From positions 1-54,686 of the forward strand of contig CBDUXT010000032.1 in the NCBI GenBank assembly GCA_965371245.1: a stretch of 54,686 nucleotides of DNA, given 5' to 3'. The notes beneath the pieces were generated by a model. That model saw only the letters and a list, made by a program, of their open reading frames with translations. It did no database searches and was not told the origin of the DNA. Source of the stretch: CBDUXT01 sp965371245. GTDB taxonomy: Bacteria > Planctomycetota > Phycisphaerae > UBA1845. Position numbers and translations under genes: made by a program. Below are positions 53,097 to 54,686 of the stretch, piece by piece. The first letter of the stretch is position 1, and each line of letters starts with the position of its first letter.

Positions 53097-54602
53097 TCAT
53101 CCCCGCCCGTTGCCGTACAGCCGATCTTGCAGCTCAGCCCATTGCAGCGGGTTCTGGCCGACCCACCCGGCCAGCTTGCCGCCCAAGCGCCCCAACCTTT
53201 CCCAGAAAGCCACCGCGTGACCCGACACATACTTGTGAGTACATTCATGCAGGATCGTGCCTACGGACTCTTCGCCGAGCGGGTCATCCCAGAGGTAATC
53301 CACATCAATGTTGAGGGAGATGACGCCGCCTCTCCATGCCGCCACCGCACCGCCACGGACGCGCCTGAATCGCACGGTCTGCCCCAGCAGAGACTCCGCT
53401 ATGATCTTGTAGGTTGCGATACAAATCCGTTGGCGTTCCGTTTCGGGTGGGAAACGGGGGTCGTCCTCGAACTTGACCTTGCACAACTCGTCGTGCGTTT
53501 CCGCGACGCCTGGCGCATCTTCCAAGACTTCGCTGACGCCGGGTGGCAGCGATCCTCGGTTCACGGGAGTGAATCCCTTGTTTTCCAGTTCCTGCGACTC
53601 ACTCGTGTCGTCAGGGTCGAGGGGGTTGCGTCGCAATATCTTCTTACGGTCAGCCCCAGTCACCTTCTTGACAAGCGCATCCTTGGCGTCCTTGGACAGG
53701 CTGGCTGCGTTGCCCCGATCGCTCCTGATCTCGGCAGGTGCGTCCTCGTGTCCGTCCATGTACGCGATGTAGTCATCGCTCATGGGGCTTACCAGCAGAC
53801 TGACCAGCTTGGCCTTATACTCGTCCGGCAGCATGTCGCGGTCGGCGTCCAGCGGGGTCTTTTGCAGAACATTGATGTCGTAGGGCAAATGCCAAGGCAT
53901 GACATCGACCGGGATTCCCAGTTCGTGGATCATGGGCGAGCGGTTGTGCTGCGGATGCACCTCCACGGTCGTGGTTCTCTGGCACCTGCGCACACGATCC
54001 GTCGCCGGGTCGTAGACCGAGGTGGACAGCCTGATGCCGGAGATCAGACGCTCCGGCACGCGCGGTTGTATTTCGGTGCCGTTGAAGGTCAGGGTAACGC
54101 CGTCAGGGAGGATCACGCTGCGGAAGTAGTCGCCGAGTCCCTCGAAGCCCTCGCCGCCGTGCCGGAGCGTTACCGTCAGCGACAGCCCACTCACCTTGTT
54201 CCTGACCGCCGTGACCCGGCATCCGTTCCCGTCGAACACGAGGCGGTGGCCGAGCGTGCGGATTTCCGCGCACTCGCTGGCTGCGATGATGTCGATCAAC
54301 CCCTGACCGAAACGGCCGGGCATCTCGGCGTGCAGGTCGCTCGTCGTGGAACCTATGCGCCGCAGAATCTACGGGTCGTCGCACCCCGCACCGTTGTCGG
54401 TACAGGTGACCTCGAACGCCCTCAGCCCGTCTCCGTCGCGGCGCTTTCCGCCCGCCCGCTTGCACGAGATGGCGATGGTCGTCGCCTTTGCGTCCAAGCT
54501 GTTCGGCAGCGCCTCCTTGATGATGTGGGGAAGCAGATGGCTTCGCACTCTTGCCGTTCGCTTCTTGATATCAACTCTGAACCAGTCCTTGTGTATGGCC
54601 AT
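53097..54602 (-). pseudogene. GHKL ATPase fused to an HExxH metallopeptidase-like domain, with in-frame TAG
   Basis: One frame of 501 codons, interrupted only by TAG at 54371-54369 (codon 78). Residues 1-77 hold the N-box KEALPNSLDAK (Glu30, Asn34) and DNGAG (Asp69-Gly73) of GHKL ATPases (Hsp90, MutL, MORC, histidine kinases); after the TAG the G-x-x-G-x-G lid motif appears in GRFGQG (residues 96-101). The middle is unrecognised (about 110-430). The end has ILHECTHKYVSGH, HExxHx5H, with histidines 452, 456 and 462 and Glu453, spaced as in metzincin zinc sites, though the usual glycine is valine. The start has GGGA upstream. The TAG replaces a codon that relatives fill with an acidic or polar residue (DDPxIL). 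Confidence 0.7.
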
Positions 54603-54686
54603 TGCAATCTTTCCCTTCCGAGGCGTGTTGCCCCTAAGTTCGCGTTTCGCACTTTTTGGAGCCGTTTCCTGAGTTCTGGATGAACA

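Noticed and set aside
52920..54683. A 587-codon open frame on the plus strand
   Set aside because: It is the antisense of the GHKL-HExxH gene. It lacks motifs and its composition follows the opposite strand's codons; long antisense frames are usual at this GC content.

Overview
The window is GC-rich bacterial DNA that looks like a member of the Planctomycetota, probably near the Phycisphaerae. The evidence is the gene set itself. There is a 2475-residue secreted protein with sulfatase-modifying-factor-like domains and a C-terminal dockerin/EF-hand tail. Two membrane proteins carry the zinc ribbon CxxCGYxLRGLx(3-5)CPEC. There is a DUF6174-like protein and a small Sm-like protein of a type I associate with planctomycetes. 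Many intergenic palindromic repeats are present. I saw no rRNA, tRNA or CRISPR array.

Layout. 1-3617: the end of a cysteine-rich repeat protein with a strong terminator, then a lower-GC three-gene operon headed by a TIGR04255-like gene, then a SLOG/LOG-family protein. 3618-4436: an IS630 transposase remnant and a repeat cluster. 4554-12676: an exported S9 peptidase, a membrane TPR protein, a response regulator, a membrane protein and an acetyltransferase. 12702-14475: dnaA with a perfect DnaA box, a good promoter and a terminator. 14643-22158 (minus strand): a MacAB-type export operon, alanine dehydrogenase and ComEC. 22303-25768: a glycosyltransferase, a YbjQ-like protein and small membrane proteins. 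25769-27446: a rearranged patch with a 76-bp duplication and a restriction-like fragment, then a nitrilase-family gene. 27641-35068: the giant secreted protein. 35270-41515: a small envelope operon with two YbjQ paralogues, rpmB, galE, a small conserved gene and trpB. 41951-46234: accC, accB, an M24 peptidase and kdsA. 46300-48972: an ECF sigma factor, a likely anti-sigma factor and an STN-domain protein.

49294-54602 is accessory DNA. An IS256-family element sits between open-reading-frame remnants. Next comes an unusual tyrosine-recombinase-like protein that has lost the box-I arginine and gained two helix-turn-helix units, and convergent to it an excisionase-like gene. Last is a minus-strand gene that joins a GHKL (Hsp90/MutL-type) ATPase to a C-terminal HExxH protein with metzincin-like histidine spacing; a single in-frame TAG interrupts it just after the ATP-binding DNGAG motif. 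This GHKL-HExxH gene and the TIGR04255-like operon are the best candidates for an undescribed, possibly defence-related, system. That role is inference.

Starts were moved from the longest open frame wherever a Shine-Dalgarno sequence, a signal peptide or a family N-terminus supported a later codon. All family names come from recognising motifs by eye, with no database search.
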